NCBI GenBank assembly: GCA_964537555.1
Contig: CAZIAD010000016.1
Location: 1 to 64,000 of the forward strand
Length of the DNA: 64,000 bases
Source: CAYRWR01 sp964537555
Lineage (GTDB): Bacteria > Spirochaetota > Brevinematia > Brevinematales > CAYRWR01
Direction: 5' to 3'
Part shown: in pieces, positions 1 to 9,417 of the stretch
Layout: the number at the start of each line of letters is the position of its first letter
Numbering within the stretch: the first letter of the stretch is position 1
Translations under genes and position numbers: made by a program
The notes under the pieces: model-generated
What the model was told of the DNA's origin: nothing
The model's database searches: none
What the model saw: the letters and a program-made list of their open reading frames with translations, nothing else

Positions 1-883
1 GTGAAGTTTTAAAAATATTGCTGTATATTTGTGTGATTTCCATTCTCTTTTGTAAATGAAATGAATACCTTTTAAGTTGACTAATCCCCATAGCGGCTGC
101 AATATCTGTCATGTTACATTTATAGCCAGGTACCACTATCTCATACTTCCAGTTTCCAGCCTGAGATTTTTCATAAGCATCTTTGCTCTGCCCGTGCAGA
201 CTCCACAGCTTGAACTCCTGTTTAATCTCAGAATAAGGCAATCTGGGGGAAATACTGACTGCCCCGCCTTCCCCTGTAGTAAGATTCTTAACAGCATGAA
301 AAGAGAAGACTGTAATATCTGCTACAGTGCCCAGCTTTCGGCCTTTATACTCAGCTCCAAAGGCATGCGCTGAATCTGCCAGTACCAGGATACGGTCCAG
401 AAGTCCCTGATGTGTGTCTGGTTTAGGATGGTAAAGCTTTTTCTTTTCATCTATTACCTGGAACAATTCATCATAATCAACAGGCCATCCCCCGAAGTCA
501 ACCGGTATGACCATTTTGGTGCGCCTGGTGATCTTTTTAGCTACCTCGTCCACATCCAGGTTAAACTCTCCCGGCTTGCAGTCCACCATGACCGGTGTGG
601 CTCCTACATGGAGTACTACATTTGCAGTAGCCGCATAGGTATAGGCAGGTACTATAACTTCATCCCCCGGACCTATATCCCATATCCTCAGTGCCAGTTC
701 CAATCCGGCGGTAGCTGAATTGAGGCAGACTACTGCCGGACTATTGAGGTAGTGCTCTAATTGTTCTTCAAATTGCCTGACTTTGGGGCCTGTGGTTATC
801 CATCCTGATTCCAGTACTTCCTGTACTGCCTGTATTTCTGCCTCAGTAATATCCGGGGGTGAAAAGGGAATAGGCTCAGGCAT
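1..883 (-). CDS. DegT/DnrJ/EryC1/StrS-family sugar aminotransferase (3' end outside window)
   Basis: The minus-strand frame is open from the ATG at 883 to the window edge (294 codons), so the C-terminus is missing. The PLP-dependent nucleotide-sugar aminotransferase family is shown by the N-terminal SGWITTGP segment, by LADSAHAFGAEYKG, and by the Schiff-base lysine in SFHAVKNLTTGEGG (about K199). Enzymes of this fold transfer an amino group from glutamate to a keto-sugar nucleotide. An extra loop at about residues 146-165 precedes the LADSAHA motif. The start overlaps the stop of the upstream dehydratase gene as TAATG, so translation is probably coupled. The likely job is to aminate the 4-keto sugar made by that dehydratase for a surface glycan. 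The exact substrate cannot be read from sequence. Confidence 0.9.
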   Translation of the reverse strand, partial: MPEPIPFSPPDITEAEIQAVQEVLESGWITTGPKVRQFEEQLEHYLNSPAVVCLNSATAGLELALRIWDIGPGDEVIVPAYTYAATANVVLHVGATPVMVDCKPGEFNLDVDEVAKKITRRTKMVIPVDFGGWPVDYDELFQVIDEKKKLYHPKPDTHQGLLDRILVLADSAHAFGAEYKGRKLGTVADITVFSFHAVKNLTTGEGGAVSISPRLPYSEIKQEFKLWSLHGQSKDAYEKSQAGNWKYEIVVPGYKCNMTDIAAAMGISQLKRYSFHLQKRMEITQIYSNIFKTS

Positions 884-2289
884 TATTGTACCTTCTGGTA
901 TTCTGGTAAAAACTGATCCATAAGCTGCACAATGCGTTCATTATCAAAATTACGGGCTGCTTCTTCAAAGTTTTTTAAGAGCTCAGTCAGTTCCAACTGG
1001 CTCATGCTCCCTTCCGTCTCATGAGATACGAAGAGTTTATCAAATTCAGATTTGGAAATAGTCTCAGCCTCTGTGAGGATCTCCTCATGCAACTTTTCAC
1101 CAGGCCGCAGGCCGCTGAAAGTAATGGGGATCTCGTCTTCTTCATATCCGGATAAGGTGATCATTTTACGGGCCAGATCAAGGATTCGGATAGGTTTGCC
1201 CATATCCAGTACAAAGATATTGCCTGCTTTAACAGTAGCCGACTTGATAACCAGGCGTGCTGCTTCACGTATAGACATAAAGTAGCGGGTGATATCGGGA
1301 TGGGTCACAGTGAGGGGGCCACCCTGCCGGATCTGCTGCTGGAATAAAGGGATCACAGATCCCCGGCTGCCCATTACATTTCCAAAACGGGTCAGGGAGA
1401 AGTGGGTGTTTTTCTGTTGATGATTGAGGGACAGGACCAGTCTCTCAGCTACACGTTTAGATGCTCCCATAACCGAAGTCGGATTGACAGCCTTATCGGT
1501 AGATACCAGGATGAAGCGGGATACTCCCTGCTGTATGGCTGCCTTGGCCACATTGTAAGTCCCCAGGATGTTGTTTTTTACAGCCTCATCGGGGAATTCC
1601 TCCATGAGAGGCACATGCTTATGTGCAGCGGCATGAAAGATGACCTGGGGTTGAAACTTTTTAAAGACAAAAGCCAGCTTTTCAGGGTCACGGATATCTC
1701 CGATGACATAGGAGAATCGGGCATTTTTTCCCACTTCATTGATCAGGGTATGGATAGAGTTTTCCCCATGGCCCATAGCCACCACTCTCTCTACCTGCAG
1801 GTTGAGAAGCTGCCGCACTATCTCGGATCCGATAGACCCGCCTCCTCCCGTCACCAGGACTGTCTTGGCTTTGTAAAAAGGCAGGAGCTGCTCCCTGTCA
1901 AAACCGATCTCTTCCCTTCCCAGAAGGTCAGATGCTTCAAAGCTGCGTAAATAATTTAATGACAGGTCGCCCTGAATGATCTCAAACAAACCCGGAATGA
2001 TCTTTATCTGAACATGGTTCTGAGGAAGCGAATTTAAGATACGGTTAATGGTATCCTGCCCGGCAGAGGGGATAGCAATGATGACATCAGTGATCTGGTA
2101 TTTTTTGATTATCGAAGGGGCCTCTTCGATACTGCCTAATATCACTACGCCATCGACTTTTTTCTTCTTATTGTCATCATCCAGAAAACCCAGTAACTGA
2201 TAGTGATCCGACATACGGGACTGGCCCTGGATTTCCCTGGCCACCATACGTCCGGCTTCACCTGCACCAATAATCAAAAGATTTCTCAT
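883..2289 (-). CDS. CapD/WbpM-like nucleotide-sugar 4,6-dehydratase without membrane domain
   Basis: This 468-residue protein has an N-terminal CoA-binding/Rossmann-like domain (IIGAGEAGRMV, residues 6-16), then an extended-SDR dehydratase domain with the cofactor motif VTGGGGSIGSE (about 146-156). The catalytic region TDKAVNPTSVMGASKR has Met (about 274) where typical SDRs have Tyr, four residues before Lys. That T/S-M-K arrangement is known from the WbpM/PglF branch that forms UDP-4-keto-6-deoxy sugars. The four N-terminal membrane helices of WbpM/PglF are absent, so the enzyme should be cytosolic. It sits between murE (3-nt gap) and the aminotransferase it probably feeds (TAATG overlap). 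UDP-GlcNAc is the likely but unproven substrate. Confidence 0.88.
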   Translation of the reverse strand: MRNLLIIGAGEAGRMVAREIQGQSRMSDHYQLLGFLDDDNKKKKVDGVVILGSIEEAPSIIKKYQITDVIIAIPSAGQDTINRILNSLPQNHVQIKIIPGLFEIIQGDLSLNYLRSFEASDLLGREEIGFDREQLLPFYKAKTVLVTGGGGSIGSEIVRQLLNLQVERVVAMGHGENSIHTLINEVGKNARFSYVIGDIRDPEKLAFVFKKFQPQVIFHAAAHKHVPLMEEFPDEAVKNNILGTYNVAKAAIQQGVSRFILVSTDKAVNPTSVMGASKRVAERLVLSLNHQQKNTHFSLTRFGNVMGSRGSVIPLFQQQIRQGGPLTVTHPDITRYFMSIREAARLVIKSATVKAGNIFVLDMGKPIRILDLARKMITLSGYEEDEIPITFSGLRPGEKLHEEILTEAETISKSEFDKLFVSHETEGSMSQLELTELLKNFEEAARNFDNERIVQLMDQFLPEYQKVQ

Positions 2290-2292
2290 ACG

Positions 2293-3795
2293 CTATCCTT
2301 TGTCTGCTATTCTCTGGATCAAGGCCTGTTCCACTTCTTCCCTGTCACTAAAGTGATGTTTCACTTTTCCGATTATCTGATAATCCTCATGACCTTTTCC
2401 AGCAATTACTATAATATCGTCTTTTTTTGCGATTTTTATAGCATATTGGATAGCTTGTTTTCGATCAGGGATGACTTTATATTCTTTTTTTCCGGAAGTA
2501 AGACCGGACACTATACCCTGCAGGATCTTTTCCGGATCTTCAGTCCTGGGATTATCTGAGGTGATAATCAGTATATCAGCCCCAGCCTGAGCCGCCTGTG
2601 CCATAAGAGGGCGCTTGGTGGCGTCTCTGTCCCCCCCTGCCCCAAACACTATGATGATTCTGGCATGTGGCAGCCGTACATTGTGACAGCTCTCCAGGAT
2701 ATTAATCATTGCATCGGGAGTATGGGCATAATCGATAAAAACAGAAAAATAAGGATCACTATTATGAAGCGATTCCATTCTACCTGGCACCTGTATTTTA
2801 CTGAGAAAATGCTGAAATTGGGGCCATTGATATCCCATCTCCAGGAGAATAGCACTGACCAGGGTGAAGTTGTATACGTTAGGATGGCCCATCATAGATA
2901 TCTCTACTGTATGTCCCCGCAGTAAAAAAGTACTTTTACCAGGCAATAGCGACTGAATCTCAGAATAATAGTCAGCATCACTCTGATGTATAGAGTATGT
3001 CTTTAGAACTATACCTTCCTGATCACGGATAAAATCTCTTACCTTTACAAATGAGTCCATATCCTGATTAATAATGGCAGTCTTTTTCTGTTTTAATGAC
3101 CGGGATTGAAGATGAAATAATCTCAGTTTGGCTTCCAGATATTCCTGCATGGTGTGGTGAAAGTCTAAATGATCCTGGGTAAGGTTGGTAAATGCAGCCA
3201 GATCATATTCCAGGCCCAGAACCCTCCCTAAAGATAAGGCATGGGAGGAAACTTCCATTACCACAACCTTTACACCTTGTTCAGTCATTTCGTATAATAA
3301 TTGATTCAGGGTTAAAATATCCGGAGTGGTATTGGTTGCTGGCACCTGTTTTTTTCCAATCCGGTATTCTATAGTACCAATAAGTCCTGTTTTTATGCCT
3401 AAGTTCATTAATATATTGTACAAAACGGTGGACGTAGTAGTCTTACCATTTGTACCGGTTATCCCTATGAGAGTTAGCTTACTACTGGGATCTTTATAAA
3501 AAACCTTGGAGAGCAGTGCCAATGATTCAAACACATTTTCCGCAATAAAGAATTGTGCATCCCGATATTTATCAATCAGGTCCACATGTTCTGCTGCAAT
3601 CACGAAGCACCTGCAGGCATTGGAATAGGCCTGGGGAATGTAGGAATGTACTTTGTCACTATACCCTGACGCGGCAATAAAAAGGCTGGTGGCATCTGCC
3701 GTTCTTGAGTCATTGGTCAGATGCTGGATATCTACATCTTTTTTTATGTCTAGCTCTCGAAAGGCTACCGTCTTAAATAATTCAGATAAGTACAT
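2293..3795 (-). CDS. murE: UDP-N-acetylmuramyl-tripeptide synthetase MurE
   Basis: This 500-residue Mur ligase adds the third, diamino residue to UDP-MurNAc-L-Ala-D-Glu. Visible motifs are the ATP-binding GITGTNGKTTT (about 111-121), a family HTPD region (YAHTPDAM), and DNPRTEDP at about 414-421. The DNPR tetrapeptide is the motif that contacts meso-diaminopimelate in known MurE enzymes; lysine enzymes usually carry other residues here. The length is normal. ATG at 3795 lies one base after the stop of the Wzz-like gene (TGA-T-ATG), indicating co-transcription. Its place inside a glycan cluster rather than with other mur genes is unusual but not unique. Confidence 0.95.
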   Translation of the reverse strand: MYLSELFKTVAFRELDIKKDVDIQHLTNDSRTADATSLFIAASGYSDKVHSYIPQAYSNACRCFVIAAEHVDLIDKYRDAQFFIAENVFESLALLSKVFYKDPSSKLTLIGITGTNGKTTTSTVLYNILMNLGIKTGLIGTIEYRIGKKQVPATNTTPDILTLNQLLYEMTEQGVKVVVMEVSSHALSLGRVLGLEYDLAAFTNLTQDHLDFHHTMQEYLEAKLRLFHLQSRSLKQKKTAIINQDMDSFVKVRDFIRDQEGIVLKTYSIHQSDADYYSEIQSLLPGKSTFLLRGHTVEISMMGHPNVYNFTLVSAILLEMGYQWPQFQHFLSKIQVPGRMESLHNSDPYFSVFIDYAHTPDAMINILESCHNVRLPHARIIIVFGAGGDRDATKRPLMAQAAQAGADILIITSDNPRTEDPEKILQGIVSGLTSGKKEYKVIPDRKQAIQYAIKIAKKDDIIVIAGKGHEDYQIIGKVKHHFSDREEVEQALIQRIADKG

Positions 3796-3796
3796 A

Positions 3797-4753
3797 TCAG
3801 CCCTGATCAGTCATCAATCTCGATTTCACATCCTTAATAAAATTACCAACGAAAATAAACATCACACTAAAAATGAAACTAAAGATTAGAATCAATATTT
3901 CCCTGAACACAATATCCTTAAGTGTGAGTATTTTACGGCTGGAAAAAGAAAAAGATCCTGAGGCTTTCAGAAAGTCATTTTCTAAATCTTGATAGAATAG
4001 AGATAAAGATAAACCCTCAACTTTCTTCAAATCAGACATTTTCAGAATTTTTCTATTGTTAACTTTATTATTCCAATTTGATTTAAATTCCCTGATTACT
4101 TTTATCTGTTCATCATAAGACTGTTTCTGTATACGAAGCATTTGAATATAATTCTTAATAAAACTAATACTATTTTGTTTACCCATCAGTGATAACATGA
4201 TCAGTACTTTTTTATCGATTTCACTGTCTGATTCAGATAATAGCATATCCATGCTACTGTTCTTGTAATCATCATCGATTTTTAACAGGGTTATAGGAGT
4301 ACTTTGGAGCTGTTCAAGAAAATTTTCCAACTTAAAGATCTGTTGAGTAACATCTGCCTGAGATTTAGCATCATTTAATACTCTAGTGTCAGTGTGTGTA
4401 TTGATAAGATGCATATACGCATTTACCAGTACGAGTTGTACCAGATTAGTCATTTCCTGTTCTCTATTGTTGTGATGAATGATCTCCACTGAAAGACCCA
4501 AAGGGCCATTTTTTGAAGTAGCTTGCACCTTCCTGCCATTTTCATCTGACAAAATAAATTTTCTATCATTTTGCGGATGGGCTGCAATATTCTTATACAC
4601 TATATTAGTCCGTGATTGTGAAAAGGTATACACAATAAAAATTATATTAAAGAGAAGTATTATACTGAAAAAAGAAATAATCAGTGCCAGTTTCTTCTCC
4701 AGGATTTTTTTTATAAACTTATAAACATCGAATTCCTGATTGTTAACATCCAT
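3797..4753 (-). CDS. Wzz-like polysaccharide chain-length determinant protein
   Basis: This 318-residue protein has one membrane helix near the N-terminus (about residues 22-44), a long polar, helix-rich periplasmic section, and a second helix near the C-terminus (about 285-305) before a short basic tail. This topology is that of Wzz/PCP co-polymerases, which set glycan chain length. I recognise the topology and the N-terminal DVYKFIKKILEKK pattern rather than a strong motif. ATG at 4753 has AGGAG nine bases upstream; an in-frame TTG at 4762 is less likely. Its neighbours murE, the dehydratase and the aminotransferase support a role in surface-glycan assembly. Confidence 0.65.
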   Translation of the reverse strand: MDVNNQEFDVYKFIKKILEKKLALIISFFSIILLFNIIFIVYTFSQSRTNIVYKNIAAHPQNDRKFILSDENGRKVQATSKNGPLGLSVEIIHHNNREQEMTNLVQLVLVNAYMHLINTHTDTRVLNDAKSQADVTQQIFKLENFLEQLQSTPITLLKIDDDYKNSSMDMLLSESDSEIDKKVLIMLSLMGKQNSISFIKNYIQMLRIQKQSYDEQIKVIREFKSNWNNKVNNRKILKMSDLKKVEGLSLSLFYQDLENDFLKASGSFSFSSRKILTLKDIVFREILILIFSFIFSVMFIFVGNFIKDVKSRLMTDQG

Positions 4754-4805
4754 GATATACAACTCCTAAGTCAATATTATAAAGGCAGGTTTTTTAATTT
4801 TCAAG

Positions 4806-6680
4806 CTAATTCTGTATCTCAGATTTTAAATAGATCATAATAATCTGTATGGCTGCGGGACGAATCCCTGAGATCCGGGAAGCCTGGCCCAGATTAAGGG
4901 GCCTGATAGCCGATAATTTCTCCACTTCTTCCAGTCGCAGCCCCGAGACCTGACTATAGTCCAGGTCGGAAGGAATCCTGATCCTCTCCCCTTTTGCAAA
5001 CTGTACTATCATATTTCTCTCGTCTTTAATGTAACCCTGATACTTGATCTCAATCTCTACCTGTTCCCGGGTACGGCCGTCCAGGGGGACAGGGGGCGGA
5101 AATACCGACCATAACTTTTCCAAAGTCATCTCAGGCCGTCTTAATACGGCAGCCAGGGTCTGAGGTTTACTCAGATCTCCCGTACCCAGGGCTTGGAGGA
5201 CCTTATTCTGGTTCTGGGAGGGATTGATACTGACCTGCTCCAGCCTTTTAATCTCCTGGTCTATATCTTTTTGTAACTGAATGACACGCTGATATCTTTT
5301 ATCATCCAGTATGCCCAGCTCATAGCCCAAATGAGATAATCTCAGGTCTGCATTGTCTTCCCTCAGGATGAGGCGATACTCTACCCGGGAGGTAAACATA
5401 CGGTAGGGCTCATTAGTACCCTTGGTGGTGAGGTCATCAATGAGGACTCCAATATAGGCCTGGGAACGGTCCAGGATAAACTCCTTTCTGCCCGATACCT
5501 GGCAGGCAGCATTTACACCAGCTACAAATCCCTGGGCAGCCGCTTCTTCATATCCGGTAGTACCATTGATCTGGCCGGCCAGAAACAGCCCTCTGATCTT
5601 TTTGGTCTCCATGGTGGGCTTCAGTTCTGTGGGGTCTACATAGTCATGTTCTATGGCATAGGCCGGACGGGTCATCACCGCATTTTCCAGGCCAGGCACT
5701 GAATGCAGCAGCTCTATCTGTACATCCCAGGGCAGCCCGTTGGACAGTCCGTTGGGGTAATACTCCCCGCTGGTCAGGCCTTCCGGCTCCACAAAAACAT
5801 GATGCCTTACTTTATCGGGAAACTTCATGACCTTATCTTCCACCGAAGGGCAATACCTTACTCCGGTAGCTTCGATAGTCCCGGCATACATAGGGGCCAG
5901 GTGGATATTATCCCTGATGATCTGATGGGTCTTTTCTGTAGTGTGAGTCAGGTAGCAGGCACGCTGCTCCAGGAATATTTTTTCGGTCCAGAAGGAAAAA
6001 GGACGGGGATCCACATCTCCTTCCTGTATCTCCATTTTAGAAAAATCAATACTTCTGGCCTCTATCCGGGCTGGTGTCCCGGTCTTAAACCGGCCGATCT
6101 TAAAGCCTCTTTCTTTTAGAGATAAGGATAATTCAGGGGAAGATCCTTCTCCCAGACGCCCTGATGCTATCTGTTTAGTGCCCAGGTGGATTTTACCGGC
6201 CAGAAATGTTCCGGGTGTGATGACAATAGTAGAACATTCATATTGTATACCCAGTCTGGTAGTCACAGCCTTCACCCCGTTTTCATCGATAATGAGGTCT
6301 TCCACTTTATCCTGTTTGACTTCCAGGTTATCCTGATTGAGTACTACAGACTGCATATAGTTCCGGTATAACATCTTATCAGCCTGAGTCCGGCTGGATT
6401 GCACTGCGGGGCCCTTACGGGTATTGAGGCGATGATACATGATGCCGGCATGGTCGATAGCTTTTCCCATTTCTCCACCCATAGCATCCAGTTCCTTTAC
6501 CAGTTGCCCTTTGCCGATTCCGCCAATAGAGGGATTACAGGGCATCTGGCCTATCAGATCTATATTTCGGGATAAAAGAAGGGTCCGAACACCCATGCGG
6601 GCACTGGCCAGGGCAGCTTCTATGCCGGCATGTCCTCCTCCTACCACTATGACCTGGTATTTCTGAGGGTATATAAACAT
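4806..6680 (-). CDS. mnmG: tRNA uridine-5-carboxymethylaminomethyl modification enzyme MnmG (GidA)
   Basis: This 624-residue FAD protein works with MnmE to modify the wobble uridine of several tRNAs. It has the N-terminal dinucleotide-binding motif VVGGGHAGIEAA, the family signature GQMPCNPSIGGIGKGQ, and the GYEEAAAQGFVAGVNAA segment near residue 370. The C-terminal helical domain ends normally at IRPAAIQIIMIYLK. ATG at 6680 has GAAGGA eight bases upstream. An in-frame TTG at 6737 would add 19 unusual residues and lies inside the likely promoter, so I rejected it. The gene may head the operon running down to the aminotransferase, because no terminator is visible after it. Confidence 0.96.
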   Translation of the reverse strand: MFIYPQKYQVIVVGGGHAGIEAALASARMGVRTLLLSRNIDLIGQMPCNPSIGGIGKGQLVKELDAMGGEMGKAIDHAGIMYHRLNTRKGPAVQSSRTQADKMLYRNYMQSVVLNQDNLEVKQDKVEDLIIDENGVKAVTTRLGIQYECSTIVITPGTFLAGKIHLGTKQIASGRLGEGSSPELSLSLKERGFKIGRFKTGTPARIEARSIDFSKMEIQEGDVDPRPFSFWTEKIFLEQRACYLTHTTEKTHQIIRDNIHLAPMYAGTIEATGVRYCPSVEDKVMKFPDKVRHHVFVEPEGLTSGEYYPNGLSNGLPWDVQIELLHSVPGLENAVMTRPAYAIEHDYVDPTELKPTMETKKIRGLFLAGQINGTTGYEEAAAQGFVAGVNAACQVSGRKEFILDRSQAYIGVLIDDLTTKGTNEPYRMFTSRVEYRLILREDNADLRLSHLGYELGILDDKRYQRVIQLQKDIDQEIKRLEQVSINPSQNQNKVLQALGTGDLSKPQTLAAVLRRPEMTLEKLWSVFPPPVPLDGRTREQVEIEIKYQGYIKDERNMIVQFAKGERIRIPSDLDYSQVSGLRLEEVEKLSAIRPLNLGQASRISGIRPAAIQIIMIYLKSEIQN

Positions 6681-6708
6681 TACTTTTCCTTCATTATTAA
6701 TACCGAAA

Positions 6709-6737
6709 ATTATACATTCAATCCAATGGTATAACAA
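6709..6737 (-). promoter_or_regulatory. Sigma-70-type promoter for mnmG
   Basis: Reading the minus strand, TTGTTA (6737-6732) is followed after 17 bases by TATAAT (6714-6709). Transcription would begin near 6702, about 20 bases before the mnmG ATG. This is a sequence match only. Confidence 0.6.
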
Positions 6738-6814
6738 GTTAATTGACTGGGGACTTATACTTTATTTTTTTCGCCCTATGATTTATAATTTTCACTAGCT
6801 AATTGGAGGTATAC

Positions 6815-7009
6815 ATGAAAAAGAGATCTATACTGTTTTTCACAGCATTTTCCGCAATTGCCTTTTTAGGGGCCAGCCTTTTGACTATATTATTGTTTAA
6901 TATCTATCCTGAAAAAGGGACCTGGATCTGGTTTTTGTCTCCAGGCATGGGGGCAGTGATCGGCCTGTTGATTTTCCCTACTTTTAAAAAACTTGTGGTT
7001 AAAGAATAG
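6815..7009 (+). CDS. Small two-helix membrane protein
   Basis: This 64-residue protein begins MKKRS and has two hydrophobic segments (about residues 6-27 and 36-54) joined by a short loop, with a basic C-terminus. ATG at 6815 has GGAGG five bases upstream; a TTG at 6803 overlaps that ribosome site and is rejected. A TATAAT at 6784-6789 could be the -10 of a promoter, but no good -35 is seen. The next gene starts 9 bases later, so the two are probably co-translated. I do not recognise the family. Confidence 0.75.
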   Translation: MKKRSILFFTAFSAIAFLGASLLTILLFNIYPEKGTWIWFLSPGMGAVIGLLIFPTFKKLVVKE

Positions 7010-7018
7010 GAGTCATTA

Positions 7019-9031
7019 ATGAAATTTTTAAGAACTTTAAGCTTTATTATAGCCCTGACTGTTTTGGCTGCTCTTATTCTGGCCAATATTTTCCCTACAA
7101 ATGTCAGGCACTGGATAAAAAAAGATAGTATTAGCCTGGATATTTCTGATAAAAACCTCAATGCACTATCTGCCTCTGAATTTGAGGATCATGTCTTTAC
7201 GGTAATCAGTGAAAAAAGCCTGTACCATCCCTATGAAAGGATCATCATCTACGCGGCCATCATAGATAAAAACACCCGCGAAGTACCTAAAAACTCCGCT
7301 ATAGAAGTGGAATTCTATCATAATAATGAGATAGTGCGCAGTATCGATGGACAGACCAAGATCAAACTAAAATATATTGCGGACAAGAAAATATGGGGTG
7401 CATACTGGTACCCTGAAGATCCTAATCTTCTGGGTGACATCTCCATGAAGGCAAGAGGCTATCTTAATACCCCGGAAAAAAATCTACGTACAGAAAATAA
7501 GTTCTATATAGATTCCAGGCACTCCTATAAAATGATCCCCAAGGGACTCAGTTTTCTGGGTATTTCAGATAAAAACCTGATATCCAAACGATCTATTTTA
7601 TCCGCTCAGGCAAAATCTGTGACCTGGACCTATATTCCCTCATGGATGGAATTACTATCTGCTGATGGTATCATGATGCTGGGGGGGCTGACTGAGACTT
7701 ATAAAGAAGACACTTCTCTGGAACGGCCCTGGCAAAAAGCCAAGATCACCGAGACCCTGGCTCTGGCAGATAAAGTCCAGCAAAACGGAGGAAGCTTTGG
7801 AGTCTGGATAAAGACCCAGGAAGTGGAGGGCAGAAGACTGGAAAAAATGGGCTATTCTTCGTCCTTAAAATATGAAGACAGAAACTATTCCAAAGAACTT
7901 TCCCGTGTATCCATCCTGGATAAATCCAGAAAGCAGCATATCATCGAGATCATGGAACAATACGCCAATAATAACAGCGTCAACTATATTGGCCTGTCTC
8001 ACATATTCCAAAGTAAAGCCCATGATCTGGAATTATTTGATAATTTTCTCAATGAATTTCATATAGTACTGGATGATGACTGGAACCTGATGGATACTGA
8101 ACAGAAACTGAGCCGCTTCCTGCCCCGCCTCAAGGACGGCAACTTCCTGAAATTATTTAATGACTGGAAGAGTTATGCATTTTTTGACTATCTCAATTCT
8201 ATACACGATAGCATCAATACTTCCAAACCCTTATTCTATTTTGCCTATGCTGAAGAATTGATTGAATTTCCAGACCTGATTTCTATAGTTTTTAATGCCG
8301 GCATGGATTTCCTGGTCTTAAATTTCACAGGGGACTTCACCGGGATCCAACAGAAAATAGAGCGACTGAAAAATATAGCGGACTTCCAGAAATACTTTGA
8401 CCGGATCATCATATCCTATGAAGTAGATATAGATGACTTTGAAAACCCGGCATACCAGATGAGTGCCATCGAGAATTATATCAATGCTAATCTCAGAATA
8501 GTATTAAACAGCTCAAAATACTACCAGGCACAGGGATTAATGGTAAACGGGCTATACCGCATCATGCCGGGAAGAAGAGGGCCCTACCCTTCTAATGCCT
8601 GGATGCTGGGATTTGGGGAACTGATATACGAATATCAGGACGGCATCGAAAAATATCCTCTGAGTGTCAGCTACTATCTGGATTATACTAAAAATAAATC
8701 AATCTATCTGACCATGAAGAATATTTCTACAGAAAAACTGGATAACCTGAGAATACAGTTTTATCCTACAAAAGACTCCCAAAAAATGGGAAAAATGAGT
8801 GGAAATATTTCCTCACTCTCACCAGGTGAACAGACTAATCTGGTCATTAAGATGGATGTAGAGTTTACCAATTCGCAGTTTTTAGAGAAAAAACAATTCC
8901 TGGGCATGAGATTTATCTGGAATGGCCAGAAAATGAATGGACTCAACAATAGTTTTGTCAACCTGCTGGATATACCGGTGAACAGAGAAGCCCCGGATAA
9001 TAAACAGACGGTAAATACTAATGAACTATGA
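7019..9031 (+). CDS. Membrane-anchored or exported protein of unknown function, 670 aa
   Basis: An N-terminal hydrophobic segment (about residues 7-25) acts as an anchor or signal. It is followed by a beta-rich section (about 60-150) that looks like an Ig or macroglobulin-like fold, then a long mixed alpha/beta section (about 200-510) with repeated hydrophobic strands such as MDFLVLNF and FDRIIISYEVD that suggest a TIM-barrel-like fold. A final beta-rich domain spans about 545-650. I see no catalytic motif I can name, so a glycoside-hydrolase-like role is only a guess. ATG at 7019 has AGGAGT six bases upstream. It is co-directional with the preceding small membrane protein. Confidence 0.8.
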   Translation: MKFLRTLSFIIALTVLAALILANIFPTNVRHWIKKDSISLDISDKNLNALSASEFEDHVFTVISEKSLYHPYERIIIYAAIIDKNTREVPKNSAIEVEFYHNNEIVRSIDGQTKIKLKYIADKKIWGAYWYPEDPNLLGDISMKARGYLNTPEKNLRTENKFYIDSRHSYKMIPKGLSFLGISDKNLISKRSILSAQAKSVTWTYIPSWMELLSADGIMMLGGLTETYKEDTSLERPWQKAKITETLALADKVQQNGGSFGVWIKTQEVEGRRLEKMGYSSSLKYEDRNYSKELSRVSILDKSRKQHIIEIMEQYANNNSVNYIGLSHIFQSKAHDLELFDNFLNEFHIVLDDDWNLMDTEQKLSRFLPRLKDGNFLKLFNDWKSYAFFDYLNSIHDSINTSKPLFYFAYAEELIEFPDLISIVFNAGMDFLVLNFTGDFTGIQQKIERLKNIADFQKYFDRIIISYEVDIDDFENPAYQMSAIENYINANLRIVLNSSKYYQAQGLMVNGLYRIMPGRRGPYPSNAWMLGFGELIYEYQDGIEKYPLSVSYYLDYTKNKSIYLTMKNISTEKLDNLRIQFYPTKDSQKMGKMSGNISSLSPGEQTNLVIKMDVEFTNSQFLEKKQFLGMRFIWNGQKMNGLNNSFVNLLDIPVNREAPDNKQTVNTNEL

Positions 9032-9061
9032 TATCTATAAAAATAAATTGATTGCATAAAT

Positions 9062-9090
9062 TTGACTAAGTCATTGAAATATAATAAAAT
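9062..9090 (+). promoter_or_regulatory. Sigma-70-type promoter for rpsT-HU
   Basis: TTGACT (9062-9067) is followed after 17 bases by TAAAAT (9085-9090). Initiation near 9097 would give a leader of about 25 bases before the GTG start of rpsT. Confidence 0.6.
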
Positions 9091-9122
9091 ATATTACTTC
9101 AATGCTTACGTAGGAGGAAAAG

Positions 9123-9416
9123 GTGCCCATCATTAAATCAGCTAAGAAAAGAGTCAGACAGAGTGAAAAACGAAGAGAGCAAAATAAAGCTTTACGTACT
9201 TATATGAAAAATCTCCGTAAAAAAACAGTTGCTATCATAGAGTCTGATACCAGCAGTCCTGAAGATTTATCTAAAGCAGTAAACTTTTATAAATCCAGAT
9301 TAGATAAAGCCTGGACAAAGGGACTTTACAAACGGAATAAATCATCCAGACTGAAGTCTAAGATTGATGTTCTGGTAAATCAAAAAATGAACCCCAGTAG
9401 TACTGAGGAGGCTTAA
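9123..9416 (+). CDS. rpsT: 30S ribosomal protein S20
   Basis: This 97-residue, strongly basic helical protein begins MPIIKSAKKRVRQSEKRREQN, the usual S20 N-terminus, and binds 16S rRNA early in 30S assembly. The start is GTG with an excellent AGGAGG ribosome site five to six bases upstream. A rare start codon on S20 is known elsewhere and is linked to autoregulation, but nothing here proves that. The acidic C-terminal tail ending SSTEEA is slightly longer than usual. It is followed after one base by the HU-like gene. Confidence 0.96.
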   Translation: MPIIKSAKKRVRQSEKRREQNKALRTYMKNLRKKTVAIIESDTSSPEDLSKAVNFYKSRLDKAWTKGLYKRNKSSRLKSKIDVLVNQKMNPSSTEEA

Positions 9417-9417
9417 T

